Of a DNA stretch of 64,000 nucleotides, positions 49,109 through 59,426 are shown one piece after another. Position numbers and translations under genes: made by a program. The notes under the pieces were generated by a model that was not told the DNA's origin, made no database searches, and saw only the letters and a program-made list of their open reading frames with translations. Where the stretch lies: the NCBI GenBank assembly GCA_949317995.1, contig OX439050.1:51399777-51463776 (forward strand), given 5' to 3'. This DNA comes from Acholoe squamosa. Taxonomy: Eukaryota > Annelida > Polychaeta > Phyllodocida > Polynoidae. Position 1 is the stretch's first letter, and every line of letters starts with the position of its first letter.

Positions 49109-52100
49109 CTGCAATGAGATAGATATGTTGGATGAGCAATAAGACATTGGAAAAGGACCTTGATCTAAATTCGTAAATGCATTTTATTTCACTTCAAGAA
49201 TGAGGTGGTTTTACTGAACAATTATGGGGACACCAATTGTTGAATTCTTTACAGCAGAAACCGAATATTTTTCTCCATGTCCCATTCTCTACTGTAAAAT
49301 TGTCAAAATAGCCTCAAACCCATTTCAAAAAGTGATTCAGATTTTATTAGGGTTATTATAAGGACAACATGAAATAGATAAAGATCCACTTAAACTGCTC
49401 CAAACTAAATATTTCCTCACTCATTATAGCCTCGACACAGGATTCCACTCAGCTTTGCCTTGTGTATGGAATAGGTCTTCGAGGCTAGCTCACAAAGAAA
49501 CACTCAGTTTGTTTGTAACAATTCTAGTGACCGTCTGTCTATTAGTGTCAAATTAAATAGAGAAGACCTAATTAATGATATCCTAGGCAAATGTACATCA
49601 AGTCTCATTTATACTCACCTAGACTCCGTTCAATAAGGACTATAAGCAGAGCAGCAATCCCAGCACAATGAGGTGCAGCCAGTGAAGTCCCTGAGGCTTT
49701 GGCAAATCGATGCGCGTCACCATTAAGTCGATAGAGACTCGATGTAGATTGGATCTCAGTGCCAGGGAAGAGGAAGGAAAGTTCCTGGCCTTTAGAGCTG
49801 TGGCTGCATCTATTGCCCAAATTGTCACAGCTCCCTATAGCAATGACGTATGGATGTTTTGCAGGAAACGTGATGGTCTCTGCTTTGATGTTGCCATCAT
49901 TGGCCGCTGCAGCAATGATTACCTGTTTATAAAAAAAAGGATATGATTCAAATGGAGGGAAAGCTTTGCTATTGATAAGTCAACAAATGCAATTACCTTC
50001 TATTTTAAAAAAAAGTTGAAACTGAAACCCTAATCAGTGATGCATGCTGAGGAGTGTACCCAATATTGTTTCAACAAGTAAGGACTGGTTTTAAAAGTTG
50101 CTGACTTATATTATTATTGACAGTAATCAAAACAGGTATTTAGGTATAATTTTGCAATTGTAGATTCATATAATTATATCAGATATTAAACAGGGTGTAG
50201 GTCTAGAACTTAGTAAATGGAATGTCTCAATGATATATTTACCTTGTCCTCGCCAAGCCTACCAAGCAGTCTGGAGACCCGCTTGTCATATTGTCCAGTA
50301 CCAAGCGATATGAGAATGATGTCAACCTGCATTGTACAGGGATGTAAGTCAGGCATGGGCAAAAATCAGGAAGCCATACATTTACTTGATATAAAAGCCT
50401 TCTATTTTTCCAAACCGCCCTCCTTACCACTTGTATAAGGAAAATACATGTCATTCAAAATTTCCAGAAATTAGGAAATCCTGATAAATCCTGAAGACTT
50501 ACATCCCTGATTGTAACAGATTTCAGTTTAACTTTGGATAACTGCATATACTGCCTTATCTATTGAATCCCAACCAACACCTGATCAGAAAAGATTTTGG
50601 ATCATTTTGAATTACTTGTCTCCTTTTCCGGACTACGTTGGGAGTGTGTGCATGATATTGGTGTGTCTTTTGAATATTGGGTAAGGAGACCAAGGAATTA
50701 CATATCAAGTCCTGACCAAAAAGTCCTATGTCTACTTGTTACCTTTTCATCTGGATGGTCTCTATCCCACTGCTCAATGTAGTATAAAGCACGTCTGATG
50801 TAACTCAATGAACCAGACCCTGTGTTCCTCAGAACCTGTGAAGAACGACCGACGATGCATGTTTTGATTAATTTCCTTAAAAAATATAAATAGGAGCACA
50901 TGGCGGAAAACATCTTACATGAGGGGCTTCTTTCTTGTTGGGTTGGATATATGACACCAGAATTAACAAGGGATGAAAATTGATACCTTTAAAATTAATG
51001 CTTACAAACCAATGAGATTGTAATAGTTAACATCCCCATGTAACCTTGATACCCATACCAATCTGTATCGATTTAAAACAAGAACAATCAAAATTTGCTA
51101 CACTGAGGACGATTTTACAACAGTTGACTATAAAATAAATACCTTGAGATTGAGTATCTTTGTACAGTTGCCTGCTATCTGCCAGAGAATGCCAGCAACC
51201 ATTGTGCCATGATTATGAGAGTCTTGTGTCAGATCCTCCTCTTGACAGACCACATCATCATCATTACGGGGTACAAAGTTCTTACTGGCCAGTATCATCC
51301 CCTGGAAAGTGCAAATTAATTAGCGTTTAATCAACGTTATGAGAGAGCACGCGTGGGTCTATGGTTCAATATTCCACGACCGCGAAGCGGGAGTGGAATA
51401 TTGAACCATAGACCCACAAGTGCTCTCTCATAACGTTGATTAAAGCGTTTATCGAACATATTTCTCCATTTTGTATCAATTTCTTACCTTATAACCCCAG
51501 AATTAATCCAGGAGAAGACATTTTGTAAGTCCATCCTATCCGCACGGTTTGCCAAGCCAGCGTAGCCATTGTTTTTACTCCACCCGTCAGACCCTCGTAT
51601 TTCCAACGAATTTTCGGGTATAATCCAAGGATGTCAAGCCCTGTTATTCTAACAGGGCCAAATATACGATCTCTAGTTGGTGTTCGCATACATTTTGTCT
51701 CCATTCTCTTCGAAATAAATAAGAATCCATTGATTTTCCATAACGATCCAACGCACACGGCCCTGTACACGGCCATTTCGTCTTGTTGACAAAGCGGGGA
51801 GGTGCCCGGATGTAAAAACTAGGTCAGCCACGCGTCGAGCAAGGAATGGCCGGACGGGGCGGGTCCCGACTCGTATCGATGTGGAAAATCAATGGATTCT
51901 TATTTATTTCGAAGAAAATGGAGGAATTTGGCATGGTATGTTCATCTAGGATATCTAAGGATGGTTTTGTGTTAATAACTCCACCAGGCTCCATATATTC
52001 TAGGCTATCGAGGTGTGTAAACTTCAGGTATGTCGGAAAACCTTTTCAAATCCTCCATGTGCAGTGGTTTCTAGCACCGGTCGGCTTGGTATAGTGGACA

Positions 52101-55100
52101 GCGAGCTCGCCTCCTGCCCCAGCGGCCGGGGATCGATTCCCCGTTGAAGCTAAACGGTTTTAACTGGAAAACTATGGCGTGGTTGACTTTGTATACTTCG
52201 CCAATTTATTATCATGTCCAGATTGAAACCAGCAGCCTCTTGAAGACGAAGAAAAGGTCTCAGAGTGCGTTATGGCTGGATAAGGAACTGGGGTTATGAG
52301 CAAAAAAGCACAGTTGAGGCTCAGATAGTTAGATAATGAATCATATTCCCTCTATTTGTGACATTTGGCTTAGCCAAACCATATAATTTTCACAGTTTTT
52401 AACTCACCAGACTGGCACTGGAGGGCCTGCAAATAATAAAAAGAATTCTGAACATCAATTTTGTGGGCTGATTTTGAGTTTTTTCATCTTGTCTACAGGT
52501 CAATTCACAATGGTATTTGTAAAGCTAACACAACATACATTATTTTACCCCCTTATTAATATTACAAGATGCCTGTAATCAAAAGGATTTATATAATTAA
52601 CCTGCTAGTCATGGTCCTCATTTAAAAATCTTACACCTACTAACAATATCAAAGCTGCAGTGACCTGATACTCAGTCATAATCAAAGAACAAAGAAGACA
52701 TAATGTAGCTTAGATCTGTTTGGAGGTTTAAGCTACGACTATCAATTATTTTAATTATTACAGTCATCAGGATTATCTGCCAGAACCTGCTGTGGACCTC
52801 AGGGTGGATTTATACTCATGGAACTGGGGTATCCAGCCCACAAGAGAATTCTGTCAAATTTGGCTCATACAATTTTCTAAAGAATTTGAGGTAGTTCGTG
52901 AAGACACAATGAGGCTGATGGCATTGTATCTAGGGATATGGCACTCTAAAATTATGCATCAACACACTAAAAGAATTGTTGTTGAGATAAGGGTTAAAAG
53001 AGATTAGAATTCAAAATTCAGATCACAGTTTCAGGGATGTGCCACATAAGAAGTATTTTTGTTATTGTTAATCCTCAAATATACTCGATAAAAAAGTATA
53101 TGTACCTGAAGGTCTGGGTGTTCATATATACCAGAATCTAGTACAGCGATGATGACTGGGTGAGATGGTTGATGCTGTAGCTGGTCGCGAAGAGCTTGGA
53201 TGTCCTTAGCCATCCACTGCAGGCCAGGGTTGATGTGTGCTATGGGACATGTGTTCTGTGGTACACCCACCATCTGAAAAAGGTTTAGCTATGTAATCTG
53301 ACATGAGTATTTATGGGCCAGAACTGATTACTGAAATAACAATGCATACACATATTTATTATGGATATAGAAAATTACATAATCTACAATAAGTTCATGA
53401 CGTACCTGAGATTCCTGGACTGGGTATGGGAGATTGTCAGCCTCTGCATGGCCTGAAAGAGTGATTCCATATTCCAGTTAGCTGTACTTTGAAACCACAA
53501 AACAAATCGAAGTGATTTTAGCAATCACAACTTTCTCTAAAGTGTTGATTAAGTCCCGCCTTTTGCCTGTCATATTTGAAATCCTCTTCCTTATATCCTA
53601 AGAGTATAGTATAGTATAACAATGACCATGATAAGTATAATTCATAATTGGAGAACTGATATTTCTACCATGTTCACCTTATATTCAGATTCTTTCTGTG
53701 CCCACAATTAGGTGTTGAAATTATAATGCATCCTTAGCATAACAGAATATAAAATGAATCGATATAATTTTATATATACATAAAAAACCATCAATGTTCA
53801 CCTTTTTTCAGGAAATAAAATATGTTTTGGCATAGCTACCTCTCACTGAATCTTCACTTGGTGTTGTCTGTTCCTTCCCCTGTGATACAAAAAAATAATG
53901 TTTTAAATTGTTAACCATTATCGTGAATGCTCTTCATATTGAACCATAACTTAAGCCTACTACAAACATATTCAGTCAGATGGATATTTTACTTATTATT
54001 TGTGGCCAGGCGAGGGAAACCATGGCTTTAGGGGTGAAATTACTTCTTAAAGTTTAAGTCACTTGAGTTACATACTACTGCAAATGACAAATACACTTTG
54101 TTTCTAGAAGGAATTTTCGAGGTGCATGAGTATTTTCAAAACATTTTGGCCATAACTTCTTATTTTGAATGGTTTGGATTCCATGGAAATAGAACTATAA
54201 TCTATTTCATGACTTGGAAATTGCAACCCAGTAAACGCGGTCATGTCGTGAGAATAAATTACATGGAATCAATTAAGACACCTAACATAGTTTGCTTAGC
54301 ATCATGCTTCCTACCTCTTGATCCTCTGAATCTGTTAACTCTGCAAGATGTCCATCCAGTAGCCATAGTACGTTTGGGGATCCAGCTGGTGATGAAGTTG
54401 ACTGATCACGGTTTGTTGATGGAAGGTGTTGGCCACCCGGTACACAGAGGATTGAGCCAGTTGTAGAAGATGAAACAGAGAAAGGCATTATCTGTGTGAA
54501 TTAAACCAATACTCAAGTTATTTGCAGACCTGCATTTTAACGGCATTACACTACAACCCCCACCTAAACAGCCATCAGAACTCGGTATGAATCAAATAAA
54601 CAGAAGAAAAGGAAAAAAAAGAAGAGAAAAAAACAAGGACAAAACTAAAATTGTTTTCCATAAAACGACACCAAGCAATGGCTGATAGGCTACATATGAT
54701 GTCAAAAATGATACAAATAGATATTATTAGAATATCAGTCACTCCTTGGTATAAATTTATCAACAAAGTGCATAAGCACTTCCGGACCCTCAAGAAACTT
54801 ACACCTTCAAGCGACTTTCTAGAGCTCTCCCCAATAATTCATATTCACCAACCCTTTTGAATTAGGCCTGAAAAGTGTGTTTTGTTCAGGTAACGCTACC
54901 TACCCTAACTTATTTTATGGGAATTTTTTGGGAAAATCAGATATTTTAGCACCTATCGAGAATGGAGTCTTTTTATTATGATATCACACGTCAAATTTGC
55001 ATCGCATAAGTGCTAATTTACAGCCAGCCTCAAAAGAATTCTCCAAAATAAAAGAAAATTTCCTTACCTACCTACCATAATTTTAGACCCCATTACCTGA

Positions 55101-57556
55101 ACGCAACAATTCTTTTTAGGCCTTAAATGAATCCAGATCTATACTTACTCGACTGGCCATATCTGTTGTCGGAAAGTAAGATTTGCTGTCAGCATCCTTT
55201 TCTTCAGCACTATTGGAGAATATCTGATCTGTAATATCACAGCCTGTAGCGGGGTTCACAATACGCATGAGTTTTTTCTCCCTTGATATCATGTGACCTG
55301 TCTCTGGCACATTAGTATCGTTAGTTTTTGCATCAGAGATCTTTAGGAGGAGTTCTTTTGATATATCACAGCCAGTAGCCGGATCGACAATGGAGATGAG
55401 CCTCTTTTCTTTATTAACTCTCCCTGATTTTGGGTACTCAGGGTTGTTAATTCTTGTGTCAAAACCATTTGAAACAGTGTTTGCAAAGATATCGCGCCCT
55501 GTGTTTGGGTCAATGATGCAGACTGGGTTCTTTTCTCTTCTCGTGAATGGACCAGGCCCAGGATGTTCACAACGTTTGGCGATTCGATCGGCATTGTGTG
55601 CTGATAGTTTCTCTAAGATATTCTCTCTAAGCTCTCTGGCTGGGTCCAGTCTGATATCATAGAAACTTTGGGCATCTGCCTCGCCGCCTTCACTAGGCTT
55701 GGAATCATCATCTGCTGTTGGATCGGTAATATGAATGAGATCCTTCCCTCTGTCATCTGATGTATGTTCCTCTTCACTGAGATTTGGAGAAGGTGTACTG
55801 AGTGATTGATGATAATGTGGGACTGTCCGATTGAGTACATGAGAGATGCCTGAGGGCCAGTGTGGTGGTGCGAGGACTTGGCGTAGTTGTAGGAACTCGT
55901 TATCATAGCGTACCTTGGTCTCTGTATTTTTTATGACCATTGTATCGCCTTGGATACTTGGGTTTAGTTCTTCAGGCAGCATGGTGAGAGGCTCCTCAAC
56001 TAAATACCTCAGTATCCATTTGCATGTATCTGGTAGGGAAAAGAATAATCGCAATGATTATTACATGCATGTACAATGTTGTGAATACTTCACGGATGAA
56101 CATACACAAAACTGGTTGATGCTGTAGATAAGATGTTGTTACCCTCACAGGGAAAAATCAGAAGCACATGATAGCACGTGCCATTTGTAAAACAGCACAG
56201 CTAAAAATAATTTTCTTGATTTAAGAAAATGAGAAAAATTATCTTACGTGGCGGACAAAACTACCAGTTTTAAGAAAATAAAAAATCTTAAAACTGTTAG
56301 TTTTGTCCATCAGGTAAGTTTATTTAAGATTTCAAGAAAATTATTTTTAGCTGTGAGAATGTAGAGCTTAGATACCAGTTAATGCCGATTGCTGCTTGTA
56401 TATTCATGTTTCTTTGCACATTATTGCTGATTTATGTATACCCCTAATAGCCCCGAGCCCAGGCAATCATGGAAAACAAGGGGCCTACTGCAGTCAAGAA
56501 TGGGCATAAGCAACAGGGACATAGGAAAAGGAGGACCAGGGCCGCAGGCATTTACCCCAAATCACAGATGAGCTCAGGGAAGGGGGCATTTTTGACCCCC
56601 ACCCCCCCCCCCCCCAAAAAAAAAGAAGAAATTGTCAAGACCTCATAACAAAATTAATTCGCAACCTTAATACCACTCACGTTGGAAAGGGAAAATATGG
56701 GCAAGTTTATATATTTGGACATGCATCTTGTTTGAATGAATGCCTTTTGTAAGAAACAGTCCTGACGTTTGAAATGGGACATTAGGGCAAAAAAACAACC
56801 TTTTTAGGCCTAATGATGTTGCATTGGAAATTGGACATTGATTTTTCCATACAAGAATGTGTAAATAAGGGGTCTAATTTGAAACAGGACTATGTATAAC
56901 CTGCTTTATTAGAAACGGGACTCATCATAATTGGGATTATAAAATTAGACAGGACTTTTATATAAAGTCTACAACTTTTGCACTAATTTTATGTCAGTCA
57001 ATACCTGACACCCAGGTATAATGGATAAGGCATCTACCCGCTGCTCAAGCTGTCACGGGTTTGAATCTTAATTTGCTTCACACCATTACTTGACAACAAC
57101 AAAAAGTGAGAAATGGAACATTTTTCATTTTTTTTTTAAAAACTTGATTAGACGATTACTTTTACTGAAACCTTGTCCAAAAGCCTATAATTTTCTTCAG
57201 AAAGGGAGTAAAAAGACGGTCTGTCCTGTTTCGCTAGGTATACAGCGTCGGGTTACCTAAAACAAACAATTTGTTTCTTTGGCCTCATCATTTGCCATTT
57301 TCTGTCATATACTAATTGATCAATTGCTGATAAATGTGAGAAATTGTGCCACCTGCAGCCATCAGAAACAACCCGTCACCACCCGCAAACCATAACCTAT
57401 CAATCGATCAATTTGAACAATCCTGATGTATAAGAAGATTCACTAGAGCCAACTCTTGGCAGTGAGTTTCAAAAGTAGAAATTGCTTTTTCATCACTTAC
57501 CATAGGAAAGGATTGTCCCATATAAAGACCTGATCTCAAATGTATGTATGTCTACT
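48930..57556 (-). CDS. Chimeric subtilisin-like (S8) serine protease with eIF4G-like N-terminal region; 11 exons, 5' end incomplete
   Basis: The model joins, in transcript order, 57501..57556, 55149..56029, 54315..54491, 53840..53879, 53406..53452, 53106..53273, 51143..51301, 50743..50835, 50243..50326, 49619..49922 and 48930..49108. All ten introns are GT-AG and every phase agrees, giving at least 728 residues to the stop. The C-terminal half is a complete subtilase domain: VIIAVLDSG (Asp446), HNHGTMVAG (His487), AAAANDG (oxyanion Asn576) and GTSLAAPHCAG (Ser648), with normal spacing. It should be an active endopeptidase. Residues about 55-280 look like eIF4G: RYDNEFL (Tyr60) and DPxTGxDI repeats. 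No signal peptide, inhibitor-I9 prodomain or membrane segment is seen, but the first exons are missing. The first exon is the least sure. Confidence 0.85.
49619..49922 (-). CDS. Protease gene, oxyanion Asn and catalytic Ser exon
   Basis: 304 nt. Begins VIIAAAANDGN (oxyanion Asn), continues TFPAKHPYVIAIGS, and has ASGTSLAAPHCAGIAALL with the nucleophile Ser in GTSxAAPxxAG. Confidence 0.95.
50243..50326 (-). CDS. Protease gene, VDIILISLG exon
   Basis: 84 nt, 28 codons, VDIILISLGTGQYDKRVSRL and onward. VDII.(I/M)SLG is the substrate-binding strand before the oxyanion region. Confidence 0.88.
50743..50835 (-). CDS. Protease gene, substrate-cleft strand/helix exon
   Basis: 93 nt, VLRNTGSGSLSYIRRALYYI and onward. 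It corresponds to the KVL...GSGS..I..ALYYI segment of subtilases after the His helix. Confidence 0.88.
51143..51301 (-). CDS. Protease gene, catalytic His exon
   Basis: 159 nt, phase 0/0. Begins GMILASKNFV, continues with an acidic insert, then HNHGTMVAGI, the S8 histidine motif (HGTxVAG). Confidence 0.93.
51322..51449. repeat. Long palindrome C with CACGA...GAGTG centre, intronic
   Basis: Arms of about 54 bp (CAACGTTATGAGAGAGCAC ... GTGGGTCTATGGTTCAATAT) are almost perfect complements. The centre 51375..51395 is CACGA-CCGC-GAA-GCGG-GAGTG. It starts about 20 bp upstream of the acceptor of the catalytic His exon. Confidence 0.9.
51701..51921. repeat. Inverted repeat pair, 40-bp arms
   Basis: 51701..51740 and 51882..51921 are inverted repeats with one mismatch (core CTTATTTATTTCGAAGA), separated by 141 bp of GC-richer DNA. 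Reading towards each arm gives WKINGFLFIS on both strands. Confidence 0.8.
52079..52152 (+). mobile_element. tRNA-derived SINE head or tRNA pseudogene (intronic)
   Basis: A box TGGTATAGTGGACAGC (from 52087) and B box in GGGGATCGATTCCCC (52128..52142), which forms a perfect T-arm. No acceptor stem pairs, so a SINE head is likelier than a working tRNA. Confidence 0.6.
53106..53273 (-). CDS. Protease gene, catalytic Asp exon
   Basis: 168 nt, phase 0/0. Ends VIIAVLDSGIYEHPDLQ: the S8 aspartate motif (D-S/T-G) followed by the typical HPDL. Confidence 0.92.
53406..53452 (-). CDS. Protease gene, small linker exon
   Basis: 47 nt, HAEADNLPYPVQESQ. Acceptor CTCTTTCAG and donor CAG|GTACGT. It leads directly into the catalytic domain exon. 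Confidence 0.7.
53840..53879 (-). CDS. Protease gene, small linker exon
   Basis: 40 nt, GKEQTTPSEDSVR plus one base of a Gly codon. It joins in phase to 53406..53452. Confidence 0.65.
54004..54200. repeat. Dispersed repeat family R1, intronic copy 3
   Basis: GGCCAGGCGAGGGAAACC with the TTAAAGTTTAAGTCAC block resembles 23629..23695, and ATTCCATGGAAATAGAAC recalls the TTCCATGGCAAC block. Confidence 0.4.
54315..54491 (-). CDS. Protease gene, linker exon
   Basis: 177 nt, phase 0/0, Ser/Thr-rich linker between the eIF4G-like region and the protease (IMPFSVSSSTTGS ... DSEDQE). Acceptor TTCACACAG, donor GAG|GTAGGA. Confidence 0.7.
55149..56029 (-). CDS. Protease gene, large exon encoding eIF4G-like region
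   Basis: This 881-nt exon runs from CCCTACCAG| to CGA|GTAAGT. It encodes 293 residues plus a split codon. In model numbering, RYDNEFL at 59-65 and PSGISHVL about 12 residues on match the eIF4E-binding segment of eIF4G (YDREFL ... GLPHISDVVL). DP motifs follow at Asp121, Asp147 (degenerate), Asp192, Asp234 and Asn277. The clear ones read IIDPNTGRDI, IVDPATGCDI and IVNPATGCDITDQI. eIF4G has one IRDPN.GG.DITEEI motif. The ATG at 56054 lies in the intron and is not the start. The region is hydrophilic and probably disordered between motifs. A plakin-repeat-like origin is the alternative reading. Confidence 0.8.
56197..56357. mobile_element. MITE, CACAGCTAAAAATAATTTTC ends (intronic)
   Basis: The left end and its complement GAAAATTATTTTTAGCTGTG (to 56357) are inverted repeats. 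A second inverted repeat (ACAAAACTA / TAGTTTTGT) is nested inside. Confidence 0.8.
57010..57072 (+). mobile_element. tRNA-like SINE fragment (intronic)
   Basis: AGGTATAATGGATAAGGCAT (A-box region) and CACGGGTTTGAATCTT (degenerate B box), about 35 nt apart. Probably a decayed SINE head. Confidence 0.45.
57501..57556 (-). CDS. Protease gene, most 5' exon found (tentative)
   Basis: A 56-nt segment between ACTTTACAG and G|GTAAGTG. Its frame, VDIHTFEIRSLYGTILSY, joins to the next exon with a split Asp codon. There is no family match of its own, so it rests on splice signals and phase. Confidence 0.45.
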
Positions 57557-59134
57557 CTGTAAAGTAGGTATACATATGACTAAAATTTTCAAATGCATGA
57601 GATCTCTTGGATTTTAGCATAGTTCTTTCCACAAATATGTGAGAAGTAACATGCAGAGATGTCAGTTCGATATTTGGCGAAACTCTGAAAATTATTTTTG
57701 GGCACTTCAAAAGTGGGGTTATACCCTAATCAGAGTGACAAATACCTTCAAAATTAATCACTTAGGGTTTGGTGTATCTTTAAGGATTATCAGAATTATA
57801 AAATATTCATTTTAAATTTTTTTCCTTATTATTTCTGTAGTAAAATATCACCTTTGAAACTCTGAAATCAGAGAAAATCTGAAACTCTGCCATCTCTGAA
57901 CATGCTTGTTGAATTGTAATTTTAGGATCATTTTGGGTGAGTTATTGAGGGTTTTGTGAGACAAGGCTGGACAAATTTTTGTCATGAAAAATTAGAAGGA
58001 ATGTCTGTGGCTACATTTTTGCCACAATTTGAGAAGAGATATACCTCAGTAAACCATTATATGTCCTGAAAGCCAATGACATTATGGATACAATGCTGTT
58101 TAAAAGAAGCTTGTTAGACCTCTAGATGCAAAGATATGGATTTTTGAAAATAAAAAAGCTAGGAAAACCATGAAAATTGCCCAAAATTAATACTTTAATT
58201 GCTGCATCCTAGAAACCTATGTTTACATCGATAGATTTGTGCCATATTTGGCATACTTAATGTTTAGGTAATTTCCTAACTCTTTAAATACTTTTTGAGT
58301 CACTTGATGTAATAGAACCTCCATATTAAAAATGAGGTCTTAATTAGACACTGACCAATTAGAGTTGACCCAAATTTCCAAAACTAAATGAAAGGAAATA
58401 TTGTATACTTGATAACAAAATTCTAAGAAATATTATCCAACTAATATCAATTGTACTTAAAAGGCTATAACACAGAGCTGTCCCTGCACAACCCCTTCCA
58501 CAGTGGCAGTTTTCTATGACAAGGTCCGTGCTCATAGCAGCCCCTCCTTTTCACAAGGGGATGTGCACTTAAATTTCTATCATTTAGGCCTCTGTAGGAT
58601 TATAAACGGATACTGAAAATACATACACTGTCTCACCTTTCGATTGCATATCATTGGGGCGAAATTTCTGTGTTCTATGATTATCTTTTAAATTATCATT
58701 TAAATGTCTACAAAGTGCCTAACAATGCTCACTTCAGTATTTAAAGGGCGCCTAGCATGCTTCAGTATTTAAAGGGCGCCTAGCATGGAAATAATCATGA
58801 TCGGTACCTGCTCAAAGATCGTGCATATTATAACTTCACGGGACCCAGCTCTGGTTAAATTTGATTCATTGTGCTCCGGTCTGGTTCCAATGTATTCAGG
58901 ATAAGCAGGTCATTTCTAACACATTGCATTACATTTAGAACAGTAGTTTCCCCAGGAATAGCATAAAAAATATAAAACATACACACAAAAAGGTAGAAGG
59001 CGATTTACGCCACAATAGGAGAAACAATTTATTTTGGTGTGGGGATTAGGAGGGCTTGTCATCATATTTCAAATGTGTTATTGAATCCCCAATTAACTTG
59101 ACTTGTAATGTGATAAAATAATTTGCTTTGTTTC
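57557..59134. other. No exon recognised upstream of the protease gene
   Basis: AT-rich. The missing 5' exons of the protease gene should lie here or further right, but no segment joins by phase and homology. A 22-bp unit ending TATTTAAAGGGCGCCTAGCA occurs twice in tandem at 58735..58785. Confidence 0.4.
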
Positions 59135-59323
59135 AAGGGGGCATCCCCAAATGACGTCATGTTGGAGGGGGGGGTGGTGGTGGTCAGCCCGGCATGACAT
59201 AATTAATTTTCCATCTACCTTCAGCATTGCACAATTGGCAAAAAAAAACATGACGAGAGGGGGGGGGGATCAAAAATGGTTAAATTATGCATGACGTCAT
59301 TTATGGATGGCACCTTGCCCCTT
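59135..59323. mobile_element. MITE with AAATGACGTCATG inverted ends and G-tracts
   Basis: The left end CAAGGGGGCATCCCCAAATG then ACGTCATG, and right end GCATGACGTCATTTATGG to GCCCCTT, are imperfect inverted repeats. G-tracts and GATCAAAAATGG lie inside. TGACGTCA is a perfect CRE. Confidence 0.65.
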
Positions 59324-59426
59324 CCATAGCAACAGTGTCTGTTGGGTGGGGTAATTTAAAATAGCTTTTACATCCTCTTAAACGAAAGTTTTTTTTAACA
59401 ACACACCTCGAAATCCTCTGTTTAAA

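Noticed and set aside
52408-52429. 19-nt mini-exon (GCAG| ... |GTGAGT, minus strand) between the Asp and His exons of the protease
   Set aside because: Its length of 19 would shift the frame into a stop in the His exon. Direct joining gives HPDLQ-GMILASKNF, which matches subtilases.
56030-56054. ATG at 56054 as start of the large protease exon
   Set aside because: The codons before 56029 overlap a clear polypyrimidine/CCAG acceptor, and the phase fits an upstream exon.
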